49,296 nucleotides of DNA. Origin: Colivivens sp964452915 (GTDB taxonomy: Bacteria; Bacteroidota; Bacteroidia; Bacteroidales; Bacteroidaceae). Below, in pieces: positions 41,506 to 49,296 of this stretch. The position numbers and the translations under genes were made by a program. The notes beneath the pieces are model-generated. The model saw only the letters and a program-made list of their open reading frames with translations. It made no database searches and had not been told where the DNA came from. Within the stretch, counting starts at the first letter, position 1, and each line of letters starts with the position of its first letter. Where the stretch lies: assembly GCA_964452915.1 (NCBI GenBank), contig CAYVNW010000021.1, positions 1 through 49,296 on the forward strand, given 5' to 3'.

Positions 41506-44500
41506 ATGGAATTAGGTATATACGAGCAAATAATCAACCGTATGTTCAAGCATAAGCTTGAAGCAATGGATCGTACCAGGTATTATGTGGGAAGTAAACC
41601 GATAGACAAAGAGAATGCTGCTGAATACCTGTCACAGTATCTTTATACTCTCATAAAACAGGTTTTACGTCAACTTAGTCAGAATGAGTATGATTTCCAG
41701 AAAGGTATAGACCTTGCTAATGCCATTATAAAAAAGTTGTCACTTGAATTTAATCTTGATGATGGCAATCTTATAGATGCGGGGAATAAAATTCTTACAG
41801 CCGTCGTCGACAAAGCCAAAAACGATTACCCTGACATAGAACAGCATTTGACGGATGTCAGGCCGACGTCGAGTATGCTTCACAGCAGTTTGTTTACCGG
41901 CAAAGGCTTGTCGCTGCTTAGTGAGCTAAAAAAGGAGATTCAGACTGCTGACGAAATTTGCTTTGTAGTCTCTTTCATCAAGGTCTCAGGATTAAATCCG
42001 TTAATAGGATCATTAAGAGACTTTACCGAAAGCGGAAGGAAGCTGAATATTATCACCACAACATACATGCGCAACACCGAATTCAAGGCTATCAAACGTC
42101 TTACATCTCTGCCAAACACAACAATAAAGATTTCATATAATGGACAGAATGACCGACTGCATGCAAAGTCGTATCTTTTCCTTCGCAAATCCGGCTTACA
42201 CACCGCCTATATAGGTTCTTCTAATCTTTCCGAGGCAGCAATAACGATTGGCAAAGAATGGAATGTAAAAGTAACCCAAATGGAACTTCCGTCTATGATT
42301 ACTACCGTCAGAAATGCATTTGAAGCTTATTGGAATGATGATGACTTCGAATTGTTCCGCAATGGCGTTGATGACGGAAAGTTGTTGGAGGCATTAAGTA
42401 AAGAACATGTCAATACTCAAGATTATGAGTTGGTTGATTTGATGCATGCCAGAGATTACCAAGAGGCGATACTCGAGAAACTCCGTCTTGATCGTGAAGT
42501 GCATCATCACTATAAAAACCTTGTTGTTGCTGCTACCGGCACAGGAAAGACCGTGATTGCAGCCCTCGATTATAAACGGTTCGCCGGACAACATGAAGGT
42601 CATGCACGTTTACTGTTCATTGCTCACCGTGAGGAAATTCTCCGACAATCACTTTATACGTTCCGGACAATTCTTGGAGATTATAACTTCGGAGAGTTGT
42701 GGTATGGTGATAATTCCGTTCCTTCTTCTTATGCTCATGTTTTTGCATCAAAAGATATAGTAAATAACAGACTCGACAACCTCTGTCTTGCAGATGACTA
42801 CTATGACTATATTGTCTTGGATGAGGTACACCACGTAGCCGCCAATTCCTACAGAAAGATTATCAATAAGTTCAAACCGAAGATATTATTGGGCTTGACA
42901 GCAACTCCTGAGCGAATGGATGGTAAGGATATTACCTTGGACTTTGACGGACACATATCTGCAGAAATCAGATTGGATACGGCTCTCAACAATGAGTTGC
43001 TGAGTCCCTTTCATTACTATGGCATCTCTGACTGTGTAGATTTGAGAAAGATAAGTTGGAGGAATGGACATTATGATGTGGGTGAACTGACAAGATTATA
43101 TACGGGTAATGATTTGAGAGCCAGTCTTGTCATCAACAAGTTAAAAGAATATTTGTCTGACGAACATAACGTTAGGGCTTTGTGCTTCTGTGTCAGTCAG
43201 GAGCATGCCAAGTTTATGGCTGCCAAATTTCAACTCAGTGGATTGGAGTCGGCTTACTTGACGAGCGATAACTCATATGACCGTGTTCCTCTGTACAGAA
43301 AGTTGAAAGAGAAGAAGATAAATTATCTCTTTGTAGTAGATATGTTCAATGAAGGTGTTGATATACCGGAAATTGATACAGTTCTCTTCCTTCGCCCTAC
43401 TGAGAGTCTGACTGTTTACTTGCAACAATTTGGCCGTGGACTAAGAAAGGCAGAAGGAAAAGATTTCGTGAATGTATTCGACTTTGTAGGGGAAAGTAGG
43501 GCAGAGTTCAATTATACCGAAAGATTCAGAGCAATGATTGGACGGACCTCTATGAGTGTTGCAGAAGAACTCAGCCATGATTTCCCTCATCTTCCACTGA
43601 ATTGCCAGATTTCCCTTGAACCCAAGGCAAAGGAATACGTTTTGCAAAACATAAATCAAGCTATACGTAAGTTCTCTAAAAATAGAATAATATGTCTTAT
43701 AGATAATTTTGAGGATAGTCACAACATAAAGCCTTCACTGATGAATTTCATTAGAATCTACAAAACACCGCTGGAAAAAATATATACGAACGGATTTTCT
43801 TGGAATACATATTTGCGTGAGGCCGGACTGACTACCGAACACTCTAAATTTGAACTGCAATTATCAAAAGCGGTTCATAACAAATGGCTATCGACTGATT
43901 CGTACTCTTACTTTTCTTTCATTCAAGAATTGGCAGAAAAGAAATTCTATGTGAATGTGGATAAACTGAGTTCTGTAGAACAGAAGATGGTTCTCATGCT
44001 TTATTATGACTTGTTCCAGCAGGCAGGGCAATATCAAACCCTGCAGAATTTTGTTGATGATATGTCAACTGACAACATATTTTTGGAAGAGACTAAGAAT
44101 ATAATGGAAATACTGAAAGACAGATGTGATGCATTGGAGATGGACGATAATTCTGATATAACAGGATTCCCGCTCCGTCTTCATGGAATTTACACACGAG
44201 ATCAAATACGTGTTGCTATAGGAACGTCAACGTTGCATAGGCAATCATCAGCTCGTGAAGGTGTCGAACGGAATAATGAAACAAAGGTTGAGGCTATGTA
44301 TGTTGATATTATCAAGGATAGAGAAGAAGGCTCATCAACGAATTATGATGATCATGCACTTACTGATCGAATATTCCAATGGGATACGCAAAACAGAGTC
44401 ACCCCTGATTCTCCTACAGGACAGAAATATATACACCAGCTTCAGACCACTCTTTTGTTTGTAAGGCAGCAAAGCGAGTTTCCGGATGACAAGAACCGTA

Positions 44501-44652
44501 CAATGGGATATGTCTATTTAGGGCGTACTAAATACATGAGCCATACTTACAATGAAGTAAGTTATGGACGTCAGATGCAAATAAAATGGGAGTTGGCTTC
44601 TCCTATTCCTGCTTCTGTAATGCAATATGCAAAACTCGGAAATGTAATATAA
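41506..44652 (+). CDS. PLD nuclease-SF2 helicase-DUF3427 protein
   Basis: A 1048-residue multi-domain protein. Residues about 125-265 are a phospholipase-D-like nuclease domain with a single HxK motif (H219-A-K) and the GSSNLS motif. SF2 helicase follows: Walker A TGTGKT (near 345), DEVHH at 439-443, LTATPER, and a C-terminal lobe with QFGRGLRKAEG. The last 160 residues match the pattern of DUF3427 (DHALTDRIFQWDTQN...SPTGQKYI, LGRTKYMSH). The architecture PLD-ResIII-Helicase_C-DUF3427 is known but poorly characterised; such PLD-helicases often relate to restriction or DNA repair. It is intact while genes on both sides are broken. Confidence 0.9.
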   Translation: MELGIYEQIINRMFKHKLEAMDRTRYYVGSKPIDKENAAEYLSQYLYTLIKQVLRQLSQNEYDFQKGIDLANAIIKKLSLEFNLDDGNLIDAGNKILTAVVDKAKNDYPDIEQHLTDVRPTSSMLHSSLFTGKGLSLLSELKKEIQTADEICFVVSFIKVSGLNPLIGSLRDFTESGRKLNIITTTYMRNTEFKAIKRLTSLPNTTIKISYNGQNDRLHAKSYLFLRKSGLHTAYIGSSNLSEAAITIGKEWNVKVTQMELPSMITTVRNAFEAYWNDDDFELFRNGVDDGKLLEALSKEHVNTQDYELVDLMHARDYQEAILEKLRLDREVHHHYKNLVVAATGTGKTVIAALDYKRFAGQHEGHARLLFIAHREEILRQSLYTFRTILGDYNFGELWYGDNSVPSSYAHVFASKDIVNNRLDNLCLADDYYDYIVLDEVHHVAANSYRKIINKFKPKILLGLTATPERMDGKDITLDFDGHISAEIRLDTALNNELLSPFHYYGISDCVDLRKISWRNGHYDVGELTRLYTGNDLRASLVINKLKEYLSDEHNVRALCFCVSQEHAKFMAAKFQLSGLESAYLTSDNSYDRVPLYRKLKEKKINYLFVVDMFNEGVDIPEIDTVLFLRPTESLTVYLQQFGRGLRKAEGKDFVNVFDFVGESRAEFNYTERFRAMIGRTSMSVAEELSHDFPHLPLNCQISLEPKAKEYVLQNINQAIRKFSKNRIICLIDNFEDSHNIKPSLMNFIRIYKTPLEKIYTNGFSWNTYLREAGLTTEHSKFELQLSKAVHNKWLSTDSYSYFSFIQELAEKKFYVNVDKLSSVEQKMVLMLYYDLFQQAGQYQTLQNFVDDMSTDNIFLEETKNIMEILKDRCDALEMDDNSDITGFPLRLHGIYTRDQIRVAIGTSTLHRQSSAREGVERNNETKVEAMYVDIIKDREEGSSTNYDDHALTDRIFQWDTQNRVTPDSPTGQKYIHQLQTTLLFVRQQSEFPDDKNRTMGYVYLGRTKYMSHTYNEVSYGRQMQIKWELASPIPASVMQYAKLGNVI

Positions 44653-44742
44653 ATAATAATGTGTTGTACGGGGAAAACTTACCTTTGCATAAGCCCGTCA
44701 CAACAATTCTATGATCATCAAACTTAAAAAAGTAATATAGTT

Positions 44743-45242
44743 ATGACAACATTCACATTCAGACCTATGCGGCGAAAGCGCCAGCTGTTATCGCAAGAAG
44801 AGTGTGTTGAAATTCTCAACAGGACGACATACGGCACACTTGCTCTACTTGGTGACGGCGGTTACCCCTATTCACTGCCAATCAGCTATGTATATAGTGA
44901 TGGCAAACTGTTCTTCCACTCTGCATTGAAAGGTCATAAGATTGACGCATCGGACAGGGTGAGTCAAAGGCTTCGTTCTCTGTGGTTGATAAGGACGACG
45001 TTAAACCAAAGGAATACACAACTTATTTCCGGTCTGTAATTTGCTTCGGACATATACACGTCGTAGACGATGACAACGAAAAACTACAAGCCATCAGCCT
45101 GCTTGGCAACCGCTACAATCCCAATGACGAGGAAGGTCTCGATAAAGAGATTGCCAAGTCGTACAGGGCTATGTGCATGATAGAGTTTGACATCGAGCAC
45201 ATGACCGGTAAGGAAGCTATCGAACTGACGCGCATGAAATAA
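44743..45242 (+). pseudogene. NimA-like FMN-binding protein, frameshifted
   Basis: Frame one encodes MRRKRQLLSQEECVEILNRTTYGTLALLG, then YPYSLPISYVY, LFFHSALKGHKIDA, the N-terminus of a pyridoxamine-5'-phosphate-oxidase-like (NimA) protein. The remainder, VVDKDDVKPKEYTTYFRSVICFGHIHV to EFDIEHMTGKEAIELTR, is in another frame and joins at about 44950-44970. Both halves are otherwise well preserved, so the break is recent. Intact members bind flavin and some confer nitroimidazole resistance. Confidence 0.8.
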
Positions 45243-45467
45243 GACGTTATGTCGGAAAGTATATTCGCTGCCGATGGATGGCTCAACCAAGGCAGAACAA
45301 GCAGTAAAGGTCTTGCAAGATTTGAATCATCATGAATACTAAGGAAACCATAATGTCAATTCCCAAAAACGAAATGGTGACGCTATAACTATAATATATA
45401 ATACATATAGGTGTAAAACTGCGTCTGGGTATTATATATAAAGCTATGAACGAAGAGGAGACTGCCA
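45243..45467 (+). other. Gene-poor gap with a possible C-terminal gene fragment
   Basis: One frame from about 45250 reads VYSLPMDGSTKAEQAVKVLQ then DLNHHEY and stops at about 45321; it resembles the end of a protein but I cannot name it. The rest is AT-rich with several TATA blocks near 45388-45446 and no complete gene. Confidence 0.3.
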
Positions 45468-46145
45468 ATGAAAGCTACTAAAGAATATGTGGAAAGAAAA
45501 TTTGAGGAGTTTAACCGGCAAATGTTTGCAGGCAGACTGCCAAAACTTCCTATTGAGCTCAGTGACGCCAAGACTTTCTTGGGATTGTGTGTGTACAAAA
45601 AACGTAAGGACAAGAATGGTAATGAGGTGAAATACGATTTCCGTCTGCGCATCAATACAAGAATAGACTTGTCAGAACAGGAGTTGGAAAATATTATAAT
45701 ACATGAGATGATACATTATTATATTGGAGTTAATCAACTGAGGGACAACTCTGCACATGGCCGGATATTCAAATATATAATGAACTATATAAATGAGAAT
45801 TACCACCGTAATGTCTCCATTTCATTCAAAGGCAGCAAAATACAAAACGAACAGGCCATTGACAAAAAAGCACGTTGGCATGTTGTGGCTAAAGTAATAT
45901 TCACGGATGGCCGGACAGGTGTAAAAGTACTGCCAAGAGTGCTGACGAGTATATTGAGGTTCTACAATACAGTGCGTTTTCACAGTGGCGTCAAAAATGT
46001 TGAGTTGTATATGAGCAACAACGTGTTTTTCAATAAATACCCTAATTCTGCGGCTCTGAAGATATACTTCATTGAAAGACAAGATTTAGATGATAATCTT
46101 GCCGGTGCGGAGCCTATGGATTACGATAGGATGAAAAGACTATAA
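45468..46145 (+). CDS. SprT-like zinc metalloprotease domain protein
   Basis: A 225-residue SprT-like protein. The zinc-binding HEMIH (near residue 80) and the third ligand in SAHGRIFKY, together with the N-terminal EEFNRQMFAGRLPKLPIE, are characteristic. The C-terminal 90 residues form a separate basic domain lacking the CxxC zinc ribbon of Spartan/YpsC-type proteins. SprT-like proteases act on protein-DNA crosslinks in eukaryotes; the bacterial role is unclear. It lies near the helicase gene but with a broken gene between them. Confidence 0.8.
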   Translation: MKATKEYVERKFEEFNRQMFAGRLPKLPIELSDAKTFLGLCVYKKRKDKNGNEVKYDFRLRINTRIDLSEQELENIIIHEMIHYYIGVNQLRDNSAHGRIFKYIMNYINENYHRNVSISFKGSKIQNEQAIDKKARWHVVAKVIFTDGRTGVKVLPRVLTSILRFYNTVRFHSGVKNVELYMSNNVFFNKYPNSAALKIYFIERQDLDDNLAGAEPMDYDRMKRL

Positions 46146-46296
46146 ACAGACACCACCCGTGATATGGCTAACATGTGTCTTCCGAAAGTTGTGGTTTGTT
46201 CCCCTCAAAATGGGTATTATTATCCGCATTTTTTATAAAGTGATATTTTGAGGAAATGTGTTATTTTGCAATCGAAAACAAGAATGTAAGAAACGT

Positions 46297-46887
46297 ATGA
46301 AGAAGATTGCATTGCTGATTGTCCTGCTGCTGACATTCATAGTCTCATCGTGCAGCGGACAGGCTAACAAGCAGAAAGAAGAAAACAAAATGAAAACATT
46401 AGTAGTTTATTACAGTCAGTCCGGCAACACTGAGAGTATTGCCAAGCAGGTTGCCAAGGTGACGGGAGCAGACATAGAATTATTGGAGACTGTGGAACCT
46501 TACACCGGCGACTATGAGAAGATTGTGGCTGATGCCCAAAATGAGGTGGAGCGCAATTATCAACGTCCTATAAAGCCTCTGAAGCACAATATCCGGGACT
46601 ATGACCGCATTATTGTCGGTACGCCAACGTGGTGGTATAAGATGGCGAGTCCGGTGCTGACGTTCCTTTCGACAAACAACTTCCATGATAAAATGGCGGT
46701 TCCTTTTATGACTAACGCCGGATGGCCCGGCTCTGTTATCAAGGATATGACGCGTGTGGCAGAGAATAACGGCGCAAAAGTAGAGAATGCCCATGAGTTC
46801 AAGTTTCACACTCACAGTGACGGTACACAGGCCGGCATGGCTACACCGGAAAGCGTACTTGACGATTGGCTTGATTCTTTGAGATAA
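46297..46887 (+). CDS. Flavodoxin-like lipoprotein
   Basis: A 196-residue protein with a lipoprotein signal (MKKIALLIVLLLTFIVSS-C, lipobox V-S-S-C) and a complete flavodoxin domain: VVYYSQSGNTESIAKQVA phosphate loop, VGTPTWWYKMASPVLTFL, MTNAGWPGS. The open frame begins at 46258, but ATG 46297 directly starts the signal peptide. An extracytoplasmic flavodoxin is uncommon outside Bacteroidetes, where it accompanies CMD, DUF362 and alcohol-dehydrogenase genes, as here. DUF362 follows 15 bp later. Confidence 0.85.
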   Translation: MKKIALLIVLLLTFIVSSCSGQANKQKEENKMKTLVVYYSQSGNTESIAKQVAKVTGADIELLETVEPYTGDYEKIVADAQNEVERNYQRPIKPLKHNIRDYDRIIVGTPTWWYKMASPVLTFLSTNNFHDKMAVPFMTNAGWPGSVIKDMTRVAENNGAKVENAHEFKFHTHSDGTQAGMATPESVLDDWLDSLR

Positions 46888-46902
46888 TAAAACAATAGAT
46901 AT

Positions 46903-48045
46903 ATGAGAAAGATCATTTTGATTGTTTTGGCACTCGCAGGTATGACAATGTCGTGTGCCCAAGCTAAGGACAAGGAAGATGCAGAAAGTCCGGAAACAAC
47001 ACAAACAAACGATTCCACAGCATCAAAAGTCTATTTTACCAGAGACATCTCAGCGCAGGGACTTGTCAATATTTACAAGGCACTGGGACGGAAAGCTGTT
47101 GGCAGAGTGGCAGTGAAAATTTCTACAGGTGAAGATGGCGGTCACAATTACCTGCAACCGTCTCTTATAAAGGATTTGGTCGACACGGTCCGCGGTACAA
47201 TAGTCGAGTGTAACACTGCATACGGCGGCAGCCGAAGTTCAACATCGCGTCATCGTGCGACAATCCGCAAGCATGGTTTCGACCGGATCGCTACAGTGGA
47301 TATTATGGATGAAGACGGGGAAATTCAGATCCCGACCCTTGACAATAAGCATCTGCAATATGACATTGTTGGCTCGCACTTGCAGAATTATGACTTTCTT
47401 GTAAACCTCGCCCACTTTAAAGGTCATGCCATGGGTGGGTTTGGTGGCGTACTTAAGAACCAATCCATAGGTGTCGCTTCGTCGCGTGGTAAAATTTACA
47501 TCCACTCAGCCGGAGAAAGTACACAATCGTGGGGCAGTCCCGCACAGGACGATTTCCTTGAGTCTATGGCTGCAGCGGCTCAAGCAGTAGCCAATCAGTT
47601 CGGTGATTCAATTATCTATATTGATGTGATGAATAATCTCAGTGTCGACTGCGATTGTGATTCTCATCCGGCTGACCCTAAGATGAAGGATATCGGCATA
47701 CTCGCAAGTACTGACCCTGTGGCTTTGGACAAGGCTTGTCTTGACCTTGTGTTCAACCATGAGTCAACAGCTGACGATAATGCCGTTCCATTGCAAAACC
47801 GCATCAACCGCCAGCACGGTACCTACATCGTTGACTATGCTGAACAAATAGGTCTTGGCAAAAAGGCTTACCAATTGATAGACATCGATGCCACAAGTGG
47901 AATATCTTCCGCTCAGGTTGAATCATCACAAAGATACAATGTTTATAACCTTGAAGGTCAGAAGGTGCTCTCAAACGCAGAAAACCTGGATGCCCTTACG
48001 ACCGGAACGTATATAGTCAACGGACAGAAGATTGCAATTAGATAA
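46903..48045 (+). CDS. DUF362 lipoprotein with T9SS-like C-terminal tail
   Basis: A 380-residue protein. The N-terminus has a lipobox (T-M-S-C, Cys18). The central region is DUF362: VAVKISTGEDGGHNYLQPSLI, NTAYGGSR, YDFLVNLAHFKGHAMGGFGGVLKN, GILASTDPVALDKACLDLV. It lacks the C-terminal 4Fe-4S ferredoxin part of many DUF362 proteins. The last 37 residues (YNVYNLEGQKVLSN...TTGTYIVNGQKIAIR) are like the short type A sorting tail of T9SS cargo. The pairing with a flavodoxin lipoprotein suggests electron transfer at the cell surface; this is inference. Confidence 0.8.
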   Translation: MRKIILIVLALAGMTMSCAQAKDKEDAESPETTQTNDSTASKVYFTRDISAQGLVNIYKALGRKAVGRVAVKISTGEDGGHNYLQPSLIKDLVDTVRGTIVECNTAYGGSRSSTSRHRATIRKHGFDRIATVDIMDEDGEIQIPTLDNKHLQYDIVGSHLQNYDFLVNLAHFKGHAMGGFGGVLKNQSIGVASSRGKIYIHSAGESTQSWGSPAQDDFLESMAAAAQAVANQFGDSIIYIDVMNNLSVDCDCDSHPADPKMKDIGILASTDPVALDKACLDLVFNHESTADDNAVPLQNRINRQHGTYIVDYAEQIGLGKKAYQLIDIDATSGISSAQVESSQRYNVYNLEGQKVLSNAENLDALTTGTYIVNGQKIAIR

Positions 48046-48065
48046 TCAAAATACATCAAAAGTGT

Positions 48066-48386
48066 TTTGTTAGGTAATTTCACTTATTCAAACCCCAGGC
48101 GAGAGTGCATTTCGGGAAACAGGCTCTCGATAAACTCGCTGATGTACTAAGGAACTATGGTCCGAAAGTCATGCTTACATATGGTGGTGGCTCAATCAAA
48201 CGAAACGGTATCTACGACAAAGTAATGAAAGTGCTGAAAGACGCAGGTAAGACGGTCGTAGAAGAAGGTGGAGTGATATCAAATCCTGATATTGAGAAGT
48301 ATGCTGACGCTACATTCATCAATACCACAGGCTATTATACACTTACCCGTGAAAATGTGATAGAGATTTTCAAGAAGAGTCTGTAA
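48066..48386 (+). pseudogene. Iron alcohol dehydrogenase remnant, frameshift and internal deletion
   Basis: About 48076-48099 reads N-F-T-Y-S-N-P, then two extra bases (near 48100) shift the frame to VHFGKQALDKLADVLRNYG, KVMLTYGGGSIKRNGIYDKVMKVLKDAGKTVVEEGGVISNP, the N-terminal Rossmann part of a butanol-dehydrogenase-type Fe-ADH. At about 48280-48292 it jumps to DIEKYADATFINTTGYYTLTRENVIEIFKKSL, the extreme C-terminus. Around 290 residues including all metal-binding histidines are gone. It follows DUF362 by about 20 bp. Confidence 0.75.
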
Positions 48387-48502
48387 TGGATAAGTTTCGG
48401 CAATTAAACAGTTGTTAGGAGAAAAGATGACAGAAGAGAAGCATAGAATGTGTTGGACGTAAGGTAACTGCTAAATCAGACAGGCTAAATCAGTTAAATT
48501 AC

Positions 48503-48541
48503 AGAACCGTTGCTGACTCAAAGAGAGTTTGCGACGGTTCT
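48503..48541. terminator. Terminator after the redox cluster
   Basis: AGAACCGTTGC and GCGACGGTTCT form an 11-bp stem with one G-U pair. It overlaps the first codons of the next open frame, indicating that frame is not a full gene. Confidence 0.6.
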
Positions 48542-48956
48542 CTTTACTAATGGTGTTCACCGTTATGTAAATGAAGCAGAGGTAAATACTATTCTTAATG
48601 GCGGAACGTATCAAGGCCGCTTTGGGGACGGGAGAGTTGATGTTACAAATAGTGATAAGGCTGAGGCTACTTCTGCTGAAAATATTGATTATCGTGTAAA
48701 CTTCAAACCCGAACATGACTTTGACAAAACAAGCGGTAGAGCCCGCATAAAGAATATCGAGGTGGGTGAAGGTTGGCTTGAAGGTGGTTACTCGCTGGAT
48801 GACGTTCAAAGCATAGAGAAACGTAATCCCGACGGAACACACAGCGTGATATATGATGCCGACAAGCAACAACAACCGACCCAGCAAGCCATTAACAAAA
48901 GTCCTTACAATGAGATTGACGATGGTAAGGAAAATATGATGGGGTACGATAAGTGA
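48510..48956 (+). pseudogene. Start-less remnant, mobile-element polyvalent-type protein
   Basis: The open frame of 148 codons starts only with a TTG inside the terminator hairpin and has no ATG until its end, so it is a 5'-truncated fragment. The text (NGVHRYVNEAEVNTILNGG, YRVNFKPEHDFDKTSGRARI, GWLEGGYSLDDVQSIEKRNPDG) is soluble, charged and repetitive-acidic, like linker parts of large polyvalent proteins of phages or conjugative elements. The family is uncertain. Confidence 0.45.
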
Positions 48957-49248
48957 TAGCGAACGTCGAATACTATCTAATGAGGAGATAGACGAGACAC
49001 TGGATTCTCTCGAAGAAGCAGCGGTTGAGCAGCCCCAAGTACCATACACTAAAGATGAATGGGACAGGTTGTTTAAACAACCCCTCAATACGCCTGTCGG
49101 CAAAGTAAGGATGGGTGAACACCAATTTGCGAAATTGCATCCAAACGGCAATGAACAGCATCAAGACAGACGCGGATGGATAGGTCAGATATATGCGACC
49201 CTTACAAGCCCCAATCTGATTGTAGAACAGAATGATCCACAAGAATGA
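48955..49248 (+). pseudogene. PBECR-like nuclease domain fragment
   Basis: In the next frame (shifted after a GGGG run at about 48941-48944) translation gives SNEEIDETLDSLEEAAVE, then W-D-R-L-F..PLNTPVGKVRMGEHQFAKL and IGQIYATLTSPNLIVEQ, followed by a stop. The TPVGKVRMGE.Q..KL pattern matches phage barnase-EndoU-ColicinE5/RelE-like (PBECR) nuclease domains of polyvalent proteins. There is no start codon at its beginning, and the catalytic C-terminal end is missing, so it is a remnant that probably once continued from the previous frame. Confidence 0.5.
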
Positions 49249-49296
49249 GCAGGCAGCAAAATACAAGCAGTATCTGAAAGACCATGCCGAGGACTT
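49232..49296 (+). CDS. Possible partial ORF running off the window
   Basis: An ATG at 49232 opens a frame reading MIHKNEQAAKYKQYLKDHAED to the window end, overlapping the PBECR fragment by 17 bp. It is a charged helical start, too short to identify. It could be a new gene or a frameshifted continuation of the remnant. Confidence 0.25.
   Translation, partial: MIHKNEQAAKYKQYLKDHAED

Overview
The window looks like a chromosomal segment of a Bacteroidales bacterium, most likely Prevotellaceae (Prevotella/Segatella type). The base composition is moderate. Many genes are preceded by the Bacteroidetes promoter form TTTG-N19-TAnnTTTG with exact 19-nt spacing. Other lineage hints are a TamB gene overlapping a lipoprotein-type Omp85 gene (TamL), a fused Wzz/BY-kinase, and a short 'YIVNG'-type C-terminal tail on one secreted protein. 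No rRNA operon, CRISPR array or intact transposase was seen.

Left part (0.4-19 kb): guanine deaminase, a small membrane-anchored protein, mannose-1-phosphate guanylyltransferase, a very unusual flippase fused to a polysaccharide pyruvyl transferase, GalE, a HAD-like protein, the Wza-like export lipoprotein and the Wzc-like tyrosine kinase. Then come GlmS and NagB, a tandem pair of paralogous envelope proteins, a WcaJ-type initiating sugar transferase and a barrel-like protein. Together these supply nucleotide sugars (GDP-mannose, UDP-galactose, GlcN-6-P) and the initiation, flipping, decoration and export steps for a surface polysaccharide. Glycosyltransferases and a Wzy polymerase are not in the window.

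Middle (19-32 kb): a CAU-anticodon tRNA, a Nudix hydrolase, tamB-tamL, radA, a TetR regulator, fabG, an RluA-family pseudouridine synthase and an HtrA protease. This is ordinary housekeeping and envelope-assembly content, all intact.

Right part (32.4-49.3 kb): a zinc/heavy-metal block (truncated ZIP transporter, P-type ATPase, Fur/Zur-like regulator), then a redox/stress island: CMD-cupin, flavin reductase, NhaC, alpha/beta hydrolase, AraC, EamA, NimA-like, flavodoxin, DUF362 and Fe-alcohol dehydrogenase. At least nine genes here are broken. Some carry frameshifts. Three (flavin reductase, hydrolase, alcohol dehydrogenase) keep both ends but have lost the middle, and the residual frame stays open across the junction. 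Inside this decaying zone sits an intact two-gene unit with its own promoter: a MutT-like Nudix protein followed by a 1048-residue PLD nuclease-helicase-DUF3427 protein. It is a candidate repair or defence module. The right edge holds start-less remnants of what looks like a phage/mobile-element polyvalent protein with a PBECR-like nuclease domain.

Main points for a second look: the flippase-pyruvyltransferase fusion, the Nudix/PLD-helicase pair, the set of internally deleted genes, and the dispersed intergenic repeats at 0.1, 11.2, 11.4 and 32.6 kb. All identifications rest on reading motifs and remembered family patterns; no database search was possible.
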